Source of the DNA: Megalopta genalis
Lineage: Eukaryota; Arthropoda; Insecta; Hymenoptera; Halictidae
Length of the DNA stretch: 64,000 nucleotides
Direction: 5' to 3'
NCBI RefSeq assembly: GCF_051020955.1
Contig: NC_135026.1
Location: 7,912,501 to 7,976,500, forward strand
The notes beneath the pieces were generated by a model. That model was not told the DNA's origin, did no database searches, and saw only the letters and a program-made list of their open reading frames with translations. Shown piece by piece: positions 23,476 to 35,180 of this stretch. The translations under genes and the position numbers were made by a program. Position 1 is the stretch's first letter, and every line of letters starts with the position of its first letter.

Positions 23476-23795
23476 CAATAAAATAAAACAAAGTAAAACA
23501 AATTTCAGTGAAACAAAATAAAATAAATTTCAATAAAATAAAATAAAACAAAATAAATTTCAATAACATGAAATAAGATAAAATAAGTTTCACTTAAATC
23601 AAATAAAATATATTTCAATAACATAAAATAAGATCAAATAAGTTTCATTTAAATAAAATAAAATCAATTTCAATAAAGTAAAATAAAATAAATTTCAATA
23701 AAACAAAATAAAATGAATTTGAATAAAATAAAATAAATTTCAATAAACAAAATAAAATGAATTTAAATAAAATAAAATAAATTTCAACAAAACCT
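23476..23795 (+). repeat. AATAAAATAAATTTC minisatellite
   Basis: Imperfect A-rich units combining AATAAAATAAA and TTTCAATAA for about 320 bp. Confidence 0.9.
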
Positions 23796-25770
23796 GATCA
23801 GTATATATATATGAATATATAAGCTCAATATAATCAATACATAACCTCAAACCATGAAACACCGCTGAAACAATTCTGACCGGTGAAAGCGTGTTCGCAG
23901 ACCACTGTGCGTCGCAGGGGACAATAGGAAACAGCATTGCCAGCCGCATCGACCGTGTCCATTGAACACGTTCATTTTGCTCGTTTATCAAAATTTTCGT
24001 GAAATCAACAACGTTCGAAGCACAGCTACCAGTATCGATCGAACCCGTAAAAGTGCGAATTTCCATACAGTTCAGCGACTGTCCACGCGCTCTGTAAAAG
24101 GAATTTCCGAAGGACTCGGGACCGTGTCGCCATACGCGCGATGCCATATAACGATACGAAAAAATTTCCCTCGCGTTTCGCGGAACACTCGCATGAAATC
24201 ACGAGCGTCCGTTTGCGCTCCGTTTCGCGCAAAAACCGCCAAGTACGTTTCGCTTTTTCTGGACGTTTAAATGGTACACGTGTTTCCACTGTGCGATCTT
24301 AATTACGAATGGTTCAGGATTTTTTCGAAATTCCATTGTGCACCTCGCCGAATGTGCTCGCGGAGCACCGCGCGGCGCTCCCGAGCGTGGTAATTTTTGG
24401 CAAAAACGCAATTTCACAACTTTAATTTGTGGGAAAAAATGTTTCCTCCTATGAACTGACAACCCCTTGGAACCCAAGTTTTGAAATTCAAGTTTAAAGC
24501 GTTTGAGTCAATTACACAGTTCGGAGCATTATACCAGTCTGTTCTTTACTCTAATACCTATACTTTAGTTATTTAATTACGGTTTAGGCAGATTTTAATG
24601 AATATGTAAATAATACAGAAATGTGATCCAGACTTTAGGAAAGATTTAAAAATTAAAGATAGAATATGTTGGACGTTAGATTTGTTTCATATGAAAGCTT
24701 ACAATTTTGCGAAAAGGATCATGCGAATTTTCGCTGCAACTATTTGTAACTTTTAATTTTATATGAATTTTAACAAACCCCGATGCGGTATTTTCAAACG
24801 TCGCGTCGCGTTCTTCTAGCCGCTTGGAGTGACTTCTTCGAAAGACATCAAACAAAGGAACGCGGTCCTTATTTATTGATTATAATTTCAATAAACAATA
24901 TAGGCTATTGGCTTTGGGTCTTGGAATATCGGTCCTGTTGGTCGATCGATTCAGAAGATTTATAATACATTGTTGTACGTTTACATTGCTAATTAATTTA
25001 GCTAGAGATTCTTTACATTCTTTACAACGAGATATTTATTAAAATGGTAGTGTTTTTGTGTCAAGGTTTCTCAGGGTAGTGACCTTCGTAACATATATCA
25101 AGGTCGAGGTCGTCAAAACTGCCTGCTCGAAAACATAAAATTTTGATCTCGATTTATCGCGCACATTTTTTATCAATCGATAATTTTTTATCGGAAGAAA
25201 AAAATCGCGGTCACCGAGCAACGTGACCTGCACAGCATATTTGAAGGTCAAGGTCACCGGAGTTCGCCGGCCAGAAAAGCTTCAGCAAAAACTTCGCTAT
25301 TCCATAAACGAGGTCTTGCCGAAGCTCATGCGGAAAAACTTCGCCCGCAACAACGTCAGAGAAATCGATTTCTGCTGCCGATAATTTTCGTGTAACCGTT
25401 GCATTTTTAATTAAGCAAATGCAGGCCGAGCCTCGCGGCCGCGTGTTTGCCCTCCTCATTAACGTGTACCGTCGCGCTGCTCTCAGGCGAAATTTATGTC
25501 TCGAATTGTTCTCGGAGTGGCGACGGGGCGACGAAAGTTCCCGGGGTGGTCTCACCCCAGAAATCTCGCCGCGACCCACGGCGGACGGTTTCCAACGTTG
25601 TTCGCCGAGTCACGGATGTCAACCGGAGGCACTGTATCAACAAAGTTAAATGCAAGAATCACATCCGAGACCGTTCTTGCATTTTTCAATCTCCCGCAGC
25701 CATTTTCTACGGAATAGATTCTCCAACGAAGGCGAGGCAATTTCACGGCATAAATAATGCTGGCCGATTT
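23796..25770. other. Unique DNA, no gene recognised
   Basis: Mixed composition, with GC-richer patches at 23880-24400 and 25240-25740. Frames on opposite strands overlap at 23962-24289 and 25211-25776 without recognisable domains. Confidence 0.4.
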
Positions 25771-26440
25771 TATTGAATTTTGTTATATTTCGTTTAATTT
25801 TATTGAAGCTTGTTAAATCTTTTTCGATTTTCTTTGGTTCTGTTGTTTTATGTTAATGTTGCCACCTTTTGTCAAATATTCTTGCATTTCGTTAACTTCT
25901 GTTCAATTTTTTAACTTCTGTTGTATTTAGATACGTATTGTTAAATTTTGTTCCAATTTATTGAAATTCGAGGAATTTTGTTGGATTTTGCTGACATTTG
26001 TCGAATTTTCTTGGGTTTTGTTGAGTTTTGTTGAATTTTGTTGGATTTTGTTGAATTTTGTTGGATTTTGTCGAATTTTCTTGAATTTTGTTGGATTTTG
26101 TTAAATTTCATTGAATTTTGTTGCATTTTATTGAATGTTATTGAATTTTGTTAAATTTCATTCAATATTGTTGAATTTTGTGGAATTTTGTCGAATTTTC
26201 TTGAATTTTGTTGGATTTTGTTAAATTTCATTGAATTTTGTTGCATTTTGTTGACTGTTATTGAATTTTGTTAAATTTCATTCAATTTTGTTGAATTTTG
26301 TCAAATTTTGTGGAATTTTGTCGAATTTTCTTGAATTTTGTTAGATTTTCTTGAATTTTCTTGAATTTTCTTAAATTTGATTGATTTTTGTTCAATTTTG
26401 TGCCCTTTTATTAAAGTTTAATAAATTTGGTTAAATCCCA
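25770..26440 (+). repeat. Decamer array TTGAATTTTG, first locus
   Basis: Over 600 bp of 10-bp units (TTGAATTTTG, TTGGATTTTG, TCGAATTTTC, TTAAATTTCA). Blocks of about 120 bp recur: TTGGATTTTGTTAAATTTCA appears near 26091 and 26211. The minus strand reads as a short Asn/Ser/Lys/Ile peptide repeat, which is an artefact. Confidence 0.95.
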
Positions 26441-27106
26441 TGAGCACGAGGATATTATTAATTTCAGTGCAAAGTGATTGTATTATTTTCAACCATATAC
26501 AACGTGATCGAAATAAATCGATCACTTCGAATATACTTTACTCGTTTATATTACTCGTACAATGTCGATAAAGAACTGTTTTTTTATTTAAAGACTTATA
26601 AACAGAAAATTTTTCCCAAGATCATACCTTTGGGATTTCATGATAAACGATGTTTTTTTTAGAATGGTAGTTCAAATGTTTTCCAATTTTTATTGCATTC
26701 GAAGTCACTTGAAAAGTTATAAGTTTTTATCACTACTTACGTCGTAACAAAAATCTATACAATCATTTAGAAAAACATCAACGGCATTAAAATCGAGGAA
26801 GGTGTGACCTTGAAAATATTTTATCTGTTTGTCATAATATTTGACGATTTAAATCAAAATATGTATCTGTTCCACAATTTTTTCATAATGTCAGAAACAA
26901 ATATTGAAAGTTTTTGTACCATGATTGTAATTGAATAACGAGACACACACACACTCGAAATGGGCCAAGTTGTGATAAAAAGAATGGATTAGGCTAAACT
27001 CACTTGGCATCGAAGGACACATAACCCGATGCTAATAGTTTTCAGATTCAACATCTTATCCTTCGCATAATCAGAATAATTCGAGCGTTTCGTTTTTCGT
27101 GTCTTA
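26441..27106. other. AT-rich unique DNA
   Basis: No gene recognised. A short (CA)n run lies near 26945. Confidence 0.5.
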
Positions 27107-27463
27107 CCCTGTGTAAAATCTACTTTGCCATACTCTGAGAATAGGATGATTCCTGAGGTGATTCCAAGTAACTTTCATCTCAGCGAAAATGTTCTCCGAG
27201 GCTTCGTTAACGAGTTATTAACGAAAAACACTGACCAATAAGCGAGCGAGTACGGCTGACGCGGTCACTCGCGCGACGCGTCACTGGCCGCGGCGGCTGG
27301 CAGTCGTCTCTACTCGCGCTCCGATTGGTCCGCGTTTATCGTTAATAACTCGTCAACGAGGCCTTTCTCAACATTTTCGCAAAGGAAAAAGTTGTTTCAA
27401 ATCGCCCCGCGAATCACCTCGACACGTCATTCCGGGTGAAACGAGATTTCCAGAACACCCGGT
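27107..27463. mobile_element. Foldback element FB-1, copy D
   Basis: Arms carry TTCGTTAACGAGTTATTAAC, ACACTGACCAATAAG and their inverse, ending GCAAAGGAAAAAGTTG. The centre is GC-rich and distinct (GGCTGACGCGGTCACTCGCG). The right end reads CCAGAACACCCGG; the left end CCCTGTG is weak. Confidence 0.82.
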
Positions 27464-28375
27464 GTAACTTTACAGTCTGCCCGTGTCGACTGAATTTGTC
27501 ATCGTTGCGGAAGGATTAGTTGCAGATTAGATAAAATACTGGAACGATCGCAGAAAAACATTGGCGCAGATCCATAAATGAAACGGTTCGCGAAAACAGC
27601 AGACAGTTTTATAAAGTTCCGCAGCCGGGCCTCGTTTATCAAATCGTTGGCAGAACAAAAAAAAAGGAGTCATAGCGCCTCGATGAGAAAGTCTGGAGAA
27701 TGGGCGGCCGCTGGATCGCTATCTTCCAGGCGCGGAACAAAGACGAGCACCTATTTGCGGTCTGAATGGAGCGGGGACAATGGTGTCAACCGGTCGCACC
27801 GCGTAAAGTCTCATCGATTAATTTGTCATTGAGCGTCCCAGGGCTTAATGGGCGGCTCCCAGTACCCCGTTACACGGCTTACCCTTGCCGTTTTCGAAGG
27901 CCGTCGCCGGCTATTGTTGGGCCGCCGCGTTACGGACGCTATGTAGGGCGCGGAATGCAACCGAATCGAGCAGAAAAATTATACGACGAAGCATAATCGC
28001 TCGGCTCCAGCTCGCACCAAGGTCCCGTCCAACGTCAGAACAGCCTCTCCGTCGTGTGACGGCTGCAAGTTCGCCTAAACGCACCTCGTCCCATCGAGAA
28101 AATCTCGGGTAACCTCGATGGCCGACTCTGACGCAGTCTGCGACAGTTTGTGTTTTTTTTATAACGGCAACCTTCGAGCCTCGAACTTTCTTTTCATTGT
28201 CTGTGACTTTTTTCTCACGGTAATACATATTTCTGTCGTTGGCAAACTACGAATCGTTATGCGAAATAAAAATTGCGTCGGGGAGATATTCGCCGAAATC
28301 TGCGAGCAAACCTAACGAAGACCAAACGAAGACTTAATAAAGACCTAATTAAGACCTAACTTATATTTATGATGT
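27464..28375. other. Unique GC-moderate DNA, no gene recognised
   Basis: Overlapping frames on both strands (27578-28315) with no recognised domain. The region is richer in CpG than its flanks. Confidence 0.4.
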
Positions 28376-28854
28376 TTATATATATAAGGCATTTTGAAAA
28401 CCGTTCTTGAAAATTATAAAGTGAACGTTTTCAGTATTGGGCAAGACTAATATAAATCTAGGTTAGGTCCGGGTTAGTTTTATTTAAAAAAAAAATACAA
28501 CTGCCCTTCATATTAAATACTATCCTCAATTATTATTTATAGAAGCTGGAAAGGTTACAGTCGTTACATGAAAAATCGATTCTTTTGGAGAGAATACCAG
28601 GTTTAACCCAGACCTAACCTAATCCTAACCTAATCCTAACCAACAGCCAATGGGCGTTTAGAAAACCAGCCCTGAAAATTGCAGTTTTTGAAGATTATAA
28701 GTGAGCTACGAAGTTTTGCAGGGAGAGATAAAATTGTCCACAAATATGAAAGTCGAATAATCGAGTTTTGGCCGTGAATTACCCGTTTCCAGACCACCGT
28801 GCAATTAATCTTAAGAAGCTGTATTTATAATTAAAAATTATATAGTATTTGTTG
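28376..28854 (+). repeat. Repeat unit with telomere-like words, copy 1
   Basis: 28608-28640 holds CCTAACCTAATCCTAACC in a short imperfect series. It is followed by AGCCAATGGGCGTTTAGAAA and about 200 bp that recur at 29139-29365. A weaker related start (TTTTGAAAACCGTTCTTGAA) occurs at 28388. Confidence 0.7.
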
Positions 28855-29135
28855 GATTTTATTGAATTTTCTTGAATTTACCTAAATTTTCCTGAACTTT
28901 CTTGAATTGTCCAGAATTCTCTTGAATTTTCTTGAATTTTCTCGCATTTTCTTGAATTTTCCTGAATTATCTTGAATTTTCTTGAATCTCCTCGAATTTT
29001 CTTGAATTTTCTTGAACTTTCTTGAATTTTCTTGAATTTTCTTGAATTTCCTTGAATTTTCTTGAATTTCCTTGAACTTTCTTATACTTCCTTGAATCGT
29101 TTTGATTTTTTGGAATTTCCACAAATTTCCTTGTA
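28855..29135 (+). repeat. Decamer array CTTGAATTTT, second locus
   Basis: About 28 units of the 10-bp theme CTTGAATTTT, with CTTGAACTTT and CCTGAATTAT variants. It is placed between the two copies of the duplicated flank. Confidence 0.95.
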
Positions 29136-29138
29136 TTT

Positions 29139-29365
29139 TCCTAATCATAACCAACGCCCAATGGGCGTTTAGAAAACCGTTCGTGAAAACTATAGCTTTC
29201 CGAACGTTATCGTTCAACCACGAATTTTTGCGAGAGAGGAAAAGTGTTCTACCTAACATGAAAGCCTAAGAATCGAGTTTCGGCCAATCAATTACTCGTT
29301 TCCGTACCACCGTGCGCTTGATTCCAAGAAGTTGCATTCAGAATTTAAAATTACTCCGTGAAAGA
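29139..29365 (+). repeat. Repeat unit, copy 2
   Basis: Matches 28617-28850 in order: CCAATGGGCGTTTAGAAAAC, ACGAA(G/T)TTTTGC, AATCGAGTTT(T/C)GGCC, CGTTTCC(A/G)(G/T)ACCACCGTGC. This is a diverged direct repeat bracketing the decamer array. Confidence 0.8.
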
Positions 29366-29998
29366 TCGCAAGAAATACATAATCATGAAGTCAACTTTTT
29401 CGTAGATTGGTAATTATCGCAAAAACATTTGGCCGATTTGACAGACTCCGTTAATTCGAAAGGTACTATTGCGTCCGGCAATGCACCAGCCAAACTTGAA
29501 TCACGGAGTGACGCAAGATAATCACCGGCGTTGCGACACCGTAATGGTGTTTATTAAATAGATGTATATGCGGCAACGAAACGTGAGAACATGCAGCATG
29601 GCGTTTGCCCCCGATTCGGCCGCGCCGACTCACGATCGGTGATCATTCTATTGATAACGGGCGGTCCGATTCGGGCGGTAGTTAATCGTTATCCCTCGCC
29701 GGGGATTGTGTCCAGTATTGTAAAATTGTTGACATTTTTCATTTGTGTGATATGTTACGGAAATTGCGCGTAGAATCGATTGAGGACGTTTCGACTGCAT
29801 TTTTAAGCAAATGTCGGCCGACGCGATGGGAATATCGCAAAAGGCCACATCCTGGTCTAGGTTAAATCAGCAAACAAAAGATTCTCGTCGCATAACTGTC
29901 CCACGATGGTTTATAATTCCGCAATCTCTGGCAGCCGTATTCATTTGTCGATTCTATGTAGGCCAACAACAAGAGCTCTGTGCATTGCAAGATCGCGG
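29366..29998. other. Unique DNA
   Basis: Short frames only. No gene recognised. Confidence 0.5.
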
Positions 29999-30545
29999 TT
30001 TTGTTAAATTTTGTAAAATTCTGTGGCCCTTTGTTGGGTTTCGTCGAATTTTGTTGAATTTTGTCGAATATTGTTGAATTTTGTTAATTTTAATTCAGTT
30101 TTGTTGAATTATATTGAATTTTGCTGGATTTTGTTTATTTTGTTGTATTTTGTTGAATCTTACTGAGTTTCGTTGAACTTTTTGCATTTCGTTATTTTGT
30201 TGAATTTTGTTGCATTTTATTGCGGTTTGTTGAATTCTGTTGAATTTTGTTGTATTTTGTTGAATTCTGATGAATTTTGTTGCATCTTGCTGAATTTTGT
30301 TGAACTTTATTGCATTTCGTTGAATTTTGTTGGCTTTTATAGGAGTTTGTTGAATTTGTTTGGATTTTTTTGGTTTACTTGAATTTTGTTACATTTTGTT
30401 GACTTTGATGAAAGTTTGTTAAATCTTGTTAGATTCTGTTACGTTTTATTATGTTGTGTTAAGTTTCGTTACGTTTTACCAAATATCGTTAAATTTTGTT
30501 AAGTTTTCTTTAACTTTCTAAAATTTTGTTATGGTCTGTTAGTTT
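29999..30545 (+). repeat. Decamer array TTGAATTTTG, third locus
   Basis: 10-bp units TTGAATTTTG, TTGCATTTTG and TTGAACTTTA for about 400 bp, then decayed units GTTAAGTTTCGTTACG to about 30545. Very similar in theme to 25770-26440. Confidence 0.95.
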
Positions 30546-31419
30546 GTTTGTCTCGTCGTATCACGTCAGTCATAATCTAATTCGTAACCTATACAAAATT
30601 GAGAACTATAGAAATTGGATTTATGTAAAAACCAATAATGCAAAACACAAAATAATGGAAACGTCGATAAAATATAAGAGCAACATATTATTCCTAAATG
30701 ATTAAGATTATTAATAGGAAAACATACATCGTTATTCAACTTCAGTGTCTTGAAATTAATAGAAACAATTTTAATTTTGCAGAAGAATCCAGTGTCCGTT
30801 GATGATTTTTTCCATTCGGGCATAAAGAGCCTGCAGTGTATTTCTCGATCAGGGTTTATAAATACGAAACTATTTTGATAAGAAATCGATCTCCAACTTT
30901 TCTTTTTAAACTCGTCGCGATTTGACACAAATTCCAATTTTTTCTCAGTGCACTGCAAAAAGAACCACTCGCATAATTTCCATGCTTAGTACCTTGAAAT
31001 CGAGCACTGGATTTGTTGCTGAGCCAAATCAGTTTCCCTTAGCGGACTATCTCTTGGATCGGTCTCTCCAATCGCAAATATATTTATTTATGTCGTTTAA
31101 ATAGAGGCCGAGTCAGAATTCAATTAAATATGAACGAATCATTACCGACGTTACTCGAACATTTCAACCTCGACAGTATATTTTAAAATCGTTAAAATCG
31201 CTGTGAGTTGTGTATAGGGTTATCCCAGATTTGTGGTTGAACCGCAGACAGAGTAATTCTGTATTGGAAATTGAATCGAAAATGTAGAATGAGATTTTTT
31301 GTTAGATTTTTTGTTAGCTCGATTTTCAGCAGTGGATACAGTCAGCCATGATCAGACAGTAGATACTTCCGAGAAAATTAGTCAAACAGTATAGAACGAT
31401 AAAACAGTTTACTGTTAGG
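30546..31419. other. AT-rich unique DNA
   Basis: A minus-strand frame at 30566-30958 has no recognised domain. No repeat seen. Confidence 0.45.
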
Positions 31420-31945
31420 AAGATTTCAAGATTACTGGGATAACAGACAAAGTGTTAAAGAAACACTCTGACCAGCAACGAATTTGCAAAACAGGAAATG
31501 TTATTGTCGGTAATCGTCGAGTTACCTATATAATTGTAGCATCGATGGATAGCTGAGATCCTTCCGATTAAAATGAGTCCAAACACGATAGGAATCGAAC
31601 ACTGTTTATTGATTGTTGTTATACAGGGTGTGTCATGTATCTTGCACGCCTCAAATAAATTTAAATTAGTTGATCTTGAAAACTCGGAGACCACTGCGCA
31701 TAGAACACAATTTCAAACCATGCATTCAACAATATTTCACAAAAAAGAAATTAAAAATTATTCGAAGTATGTTAATTACGCGACTCACCCTGTGTAGTAA
31801 TAATCAACAAACAGAGTCCGATTTCGGTCGTGTTTGGACTCATTTTAATCGGAAGAATCTCAGCTATCCATTGGTATTACATTTGAAGGGATAAGACAAA
31901 AATTACTACATTTGAACGTTGCATTGTTGCATAATTATTTTTTAC
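31420..31945. mobile_element. Nested inverted-repeat element, copy S2
   Basis: Outer arms at about 31540-31610 and 31818-31885 are inverted: TAGCATCGATGGATAGCTGA and ATGAGTCCAAACACGATAG against CGTGTTTGGACTCATTTTAA and TCTCAGCTATCCATTGGTA. The inner unit 31624-31792 has CAGGGTGTGTCATG and GACTCACCCTG ends. Further flanking homology with copy S3 extends the repeat on both sides (AGACAAAGTGT on the left, GCATAATTATTTTTT on the right). Confidence 0.85.
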
Positions 31946-32655
31946 GCACGCGATTTAAGTAAACATTATTGTATTCGATACGTTCGAGGATGCGCCGAAA
32001 TGCATCGCGTCGTGCCACGAGCAACGAATCCTGGGTTTCCTCTTAATCGCGCAATCAGGCTAAATTGCAGGTTGCTGGTCACATCCGTTTTCGTGAACGC
32101 GGGTTCCTGTATCCGCGCGCGCTCGAAGGTTCGCGGGCCAGGCTGTCCTTCGGATCCGCGAAGGACTCCCTCGATCTCAAACGTGCCGTATTTTATTGCG
32201 CGTAATTCGTACCTCGGGCAGCGCGATCCGCGATGAATTTTATGTCTCCTGTCTTTCCTTTGTCGCCGCCTCCGTTTCGAGTCCGCGCGAGCCTGCCAGC
32301 GGAAACCGCGGACAATGAACGACTCTCGACCTGCAGCTTCTCGCTGTCCTTGCACTTGCATTGCACCTCCGGATTATTCTTCTTTTTCCGGCATTGTTAC
32401 GAGCAATGTAAACAGTGTCATAAAATAAATTTAGCATGAAATAAAATAACAAGAAATATAAAAGCATAAAATTAATTTACCAGGAAATGTGAAATAATAA
32501 GATTGATTTGACAAGAAATATGAAAGCATAAAATAAATTGGCCAAGAAATATATCACAATGAAATTGATTTTTTGAACAAGAAATATAAAATAACAGTTG
32601 GAAGTTAGTAGAAACTGTTTTAAATGAAATTTCATAAGAGTTGATACAGATCTTA
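31946..32655. other. GC-richer then AT-rich unique DNA
   Basis: 31980-32400 is GC-richer, with overlapping frames on both strands and no known domain. 32400-32655 is AT-rich. Confidence 0.4.
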
Positions 32656-32657
32656 GT

Positions 32658-33140
32658 TATTTTACTAGTGTACTCGTTATTAGACAAAAATATGGCAGTT
32701 TTTCATGACGAGTATACTCGTCATTGGACAAAAAATGTGACAGTTTTTTAGGACGAGTATATTCGTCGTTAGGCAAAATGGTTGCCATTTCATAATGACG
32801 AGTATGCTCGTCAAAATATTGCGGTATCTTCGTAACGAGTATACTCGTCATTTGACAAAAAAGATGGTACATAGTTCTTTATGACGAGTATACTCGTCGT
32901 TAGGCAAAATGGTTCCCATTTCTTGATAACGAGTATGCTCGTCGAAATATTTCGGTTTCTTCGTGACGAGTATACTCGTCATTGGACCAAAAAATGGCCC
33001 TTCTTTATGACGAATATACTCGTCGTTAGGTGAAATAATTGCCATTTCTTGATCGTCAAAATATTGTGATTTCTTCGTGACGAGTATACACGTCGTGAAT
33101 CAAAAAGCTGCGATTTCTTCATGACGAATATACTCGTCAT
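32658..33140. repeat. Regular array of 16-bp palindromes GACGAGTATACTCGTC
   Basis: Twelve sites, ten of them clear, at about 32660, 32707, 32752, 32797, 32834, 32883, 32928, 32965, 33009, about 33050 (lost), 33079 and 33123. Several are perfect palindromes; the others differ by one or two bases (GTATGC, GAATATAC). Spacing averages about 44 bp. Three spacer types recur in order: ATTGGACAAAAAATG, GTTAGGCAAAATGGTTGCCA and AAAATATTGCGGTTTCTTCG. They make a higher-order unit of about 127-131 bp repeated a little over three times. Minus-strand frames reading NDEYTRH are by-products. Confidence 0.93.
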
Positions 33141-33879
33141 TCAGAGGCTAGTAATGAAGAGTAAATCGTGTGTTAGGCCCGCGAAGTATGTAAGACGTCC
33201 GTCAACTGAAATTGACGTTGGCAAATATCGTAAATTAACAGCGTAAAGGACGATAGGCTAGATGTAACGTGGTGCTCCACGCGCGCCAGGTTGCTCAATC
33301 GAAGCCCGCGGCCATTCGAATTGCTTTTTGTTATCGCCATTTGCATTTCATTACACCTGCCGCGGCGAGTGAAAGGAAAGTGCTGTGCCCGGCCGCGTCC
33401 TCCCCCGCAGCGGCACAAAGATTCCCAGCGTTTTCCCACTTTATCCCGACCACGTGCGTCCGAGCATTTCTGTGTAATCGAACAATGGTCGCGATTCGCC
33501 GCCCCCCAACAGCAAAAATCACTTCGTCTAATCGATCCGGTATTCATGAGCGTCACCTTTGTGTATACAAAAACAGCCGACAAAAAGATCCGTCGCAAAG
33601 AATCACCGTCACACGTTCGCCGATTGAAGCTGACGTTTATTAATGTCGACGCTGAACGAGAAAAAAAAACGGTGTCGATCACTTTTTTCCGTTGAGATTA
33701 CATGGGGAAGCCAGGCGATTCTGATCAAGGTGTTTCTTTTTTAAGACGTTGATCAGTTTTTTATAAGATATCCTTTTTGCCACTTTCTACAGTGAACGAT
33801 ATTTCCATGAGAACACCATTAACTTGCTGTGATTGGTTGTTCGTTTCAATTGAAACGTGGTTTAATCAAACATATTAAT
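33141..33879. other. Unique DNA between the palindrome array and copy S3
   Basis: 33250-33690 is GC-moderate, with overlapping frames on both strands and no known domain. Confidence 0.45.
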
Positions 33880-34415
33880 TTCAGAAAGATTTTGAGATTG
33901 CTGGTATGGCAGACAAAGTGTCGAAGAACGACCGCGATCAGCAACAAACCCGCGAAGAAGAAACTTTCATTTGCAACAATTGACGTCTTAGCTGTACGAT
34001 CGTAGCATCGATAGATAGCTGCGATTCTCCCGATCAAAATGAGTCCAAACACGATAGAGATCGGACAATATTTATCGATTACTATTATACAGGGTGTATC
34101 GCGTAATTAGCATATTTGGAATAACTTTTAAGTCGTGCTTTTTGCGGAAAATTATAAGTGCTAAAAGTGCACGTTTTGAAATTGCAAATGTGCAGAGGTC
34201 TTCAAGTTTTTAAGATTAGTCAATTTAACAGAATTGCATGTACTCATAAAGACACACCCCGTATAATAAGAATGAGTAAACTGTGTCCGATTTCTATCGT
34301 GTTTGGACTCATTTTAATCGAAAGAATCTCAGCTATCCATTGGTACCATACTCGAATAGATGAGACGAGAACGATTCAATTACGAAAGTCGCATTACTGC
34401 ATAATTATTTTTTGG
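33880..34415. mobile_element. Nested inverted-repeat element, copy S3
   Basis: Outer arms: TAGCATCGATAGATAGCTGC with AAATGAGTCCAAACACGATA, and inverted TCGTGTTTGGACTCATTTTA with TCAGCTATCCATTGGTACC. The inner unit 34090-34261 begins CAGGGTGTATCGCG and ends CACACCCCG. Same orientation as S2, about 2.4 kb away, with the palindrome array between them. Confidence 0.85.
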
Positions 34416-35090
34416 TTGAGTTCCCGATGTTATTCGGTAAAAAGTACGTCGAGTCAAATTACACCAAGGGTTTAATTTCACCGAAGAAGAAAGGTTCTCG
34501 GAAGGCAGTGTCGAAACGAGGAGCAAAGAAGGACCGGCAGAGAAAAAAGGCGGGACTCGTTCTGATTGGGTAAACAGCGCGATCGACGCTACGGCGATTA
34601 ATCGGAGGTGAAAAGCGTTCACTAATCCACGGACGGCGTAGTCCACGTGTTGCCGTTCGGTGTCAACGAACCTCCTTGTGTTCGATTCAACGAGAGAACG
34701 CTGTTTCAGTAGGTAACAGGTAACCCGCCGTTAGCAGCCCACGAAACCGTGCATTACGCCGGATCGGTATTACACGTCGACGACCGCGTGTGACGGATGA
34801 CACTGAGTTCGGCGGTAGACGCGCTCGCCTGATCGACGACACGTCGTCGACGCGCACATCGACTGCGTTCACGCGATTTCACCTGCTTACTTTGGCGAGC
34901 GTAAAAAAAACAAATATGGTAACACATATTGTTAATAAATGGAGAAAAATGATTTTTCATGAATTGTTGTCACAAAAAGGTATTCCCTGGCTTACAGTTT
35001 TCGTAATTGTCCATTTGTTGTTAATCGTTATTCCGACTTTAATTTTTCCAAATTAGTGATTGCAAAACATTGTGTATTTATATGCATAAA
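34416..35090. other. Unique GC-richer DNA
   Basis: 34440-34900 is CpG-richer. Frames on both strands without known domains. The plus frame ending at 35056 has a hydrophobic end but no family match I can make. Confidence 0.4.
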
Positions 35091-35180
35091 TTTAGTTGCA
35101 TCTCGGAAAACCGAGACCTAACCGAGATCTAACTTGGGCCTAACCGAGACCTAACTCGGACCTAACCCTGACCTAGCTTA
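35091..35180 (+). repeat. Short repeat of CCTAACCGAGA units
   Basis: About seven imperfect copies of GACCTAAC(C/T)(C/G)(G/A)GA with a period near 12 bp, telomere-like in wording only. Confidence 0.7.

Noticed and set aside
28882..29259. Minus frame with a repeated Lys-Ile-Gln-Glu-Asn-Ser-Arg peptide
   Set aside because: It is a read-through of the 10-bp CTTGAATTTT array; three units make 30 bp, so the frame stays open by arithmetic.
32658..33140. Regular short palindromic repeats resembling a CRISPR array
   Set aside because: The spacers recur in a fixed A-B-C order instead of being unique, there are no cas genes, and the surroundings are clearly eukaryotic.
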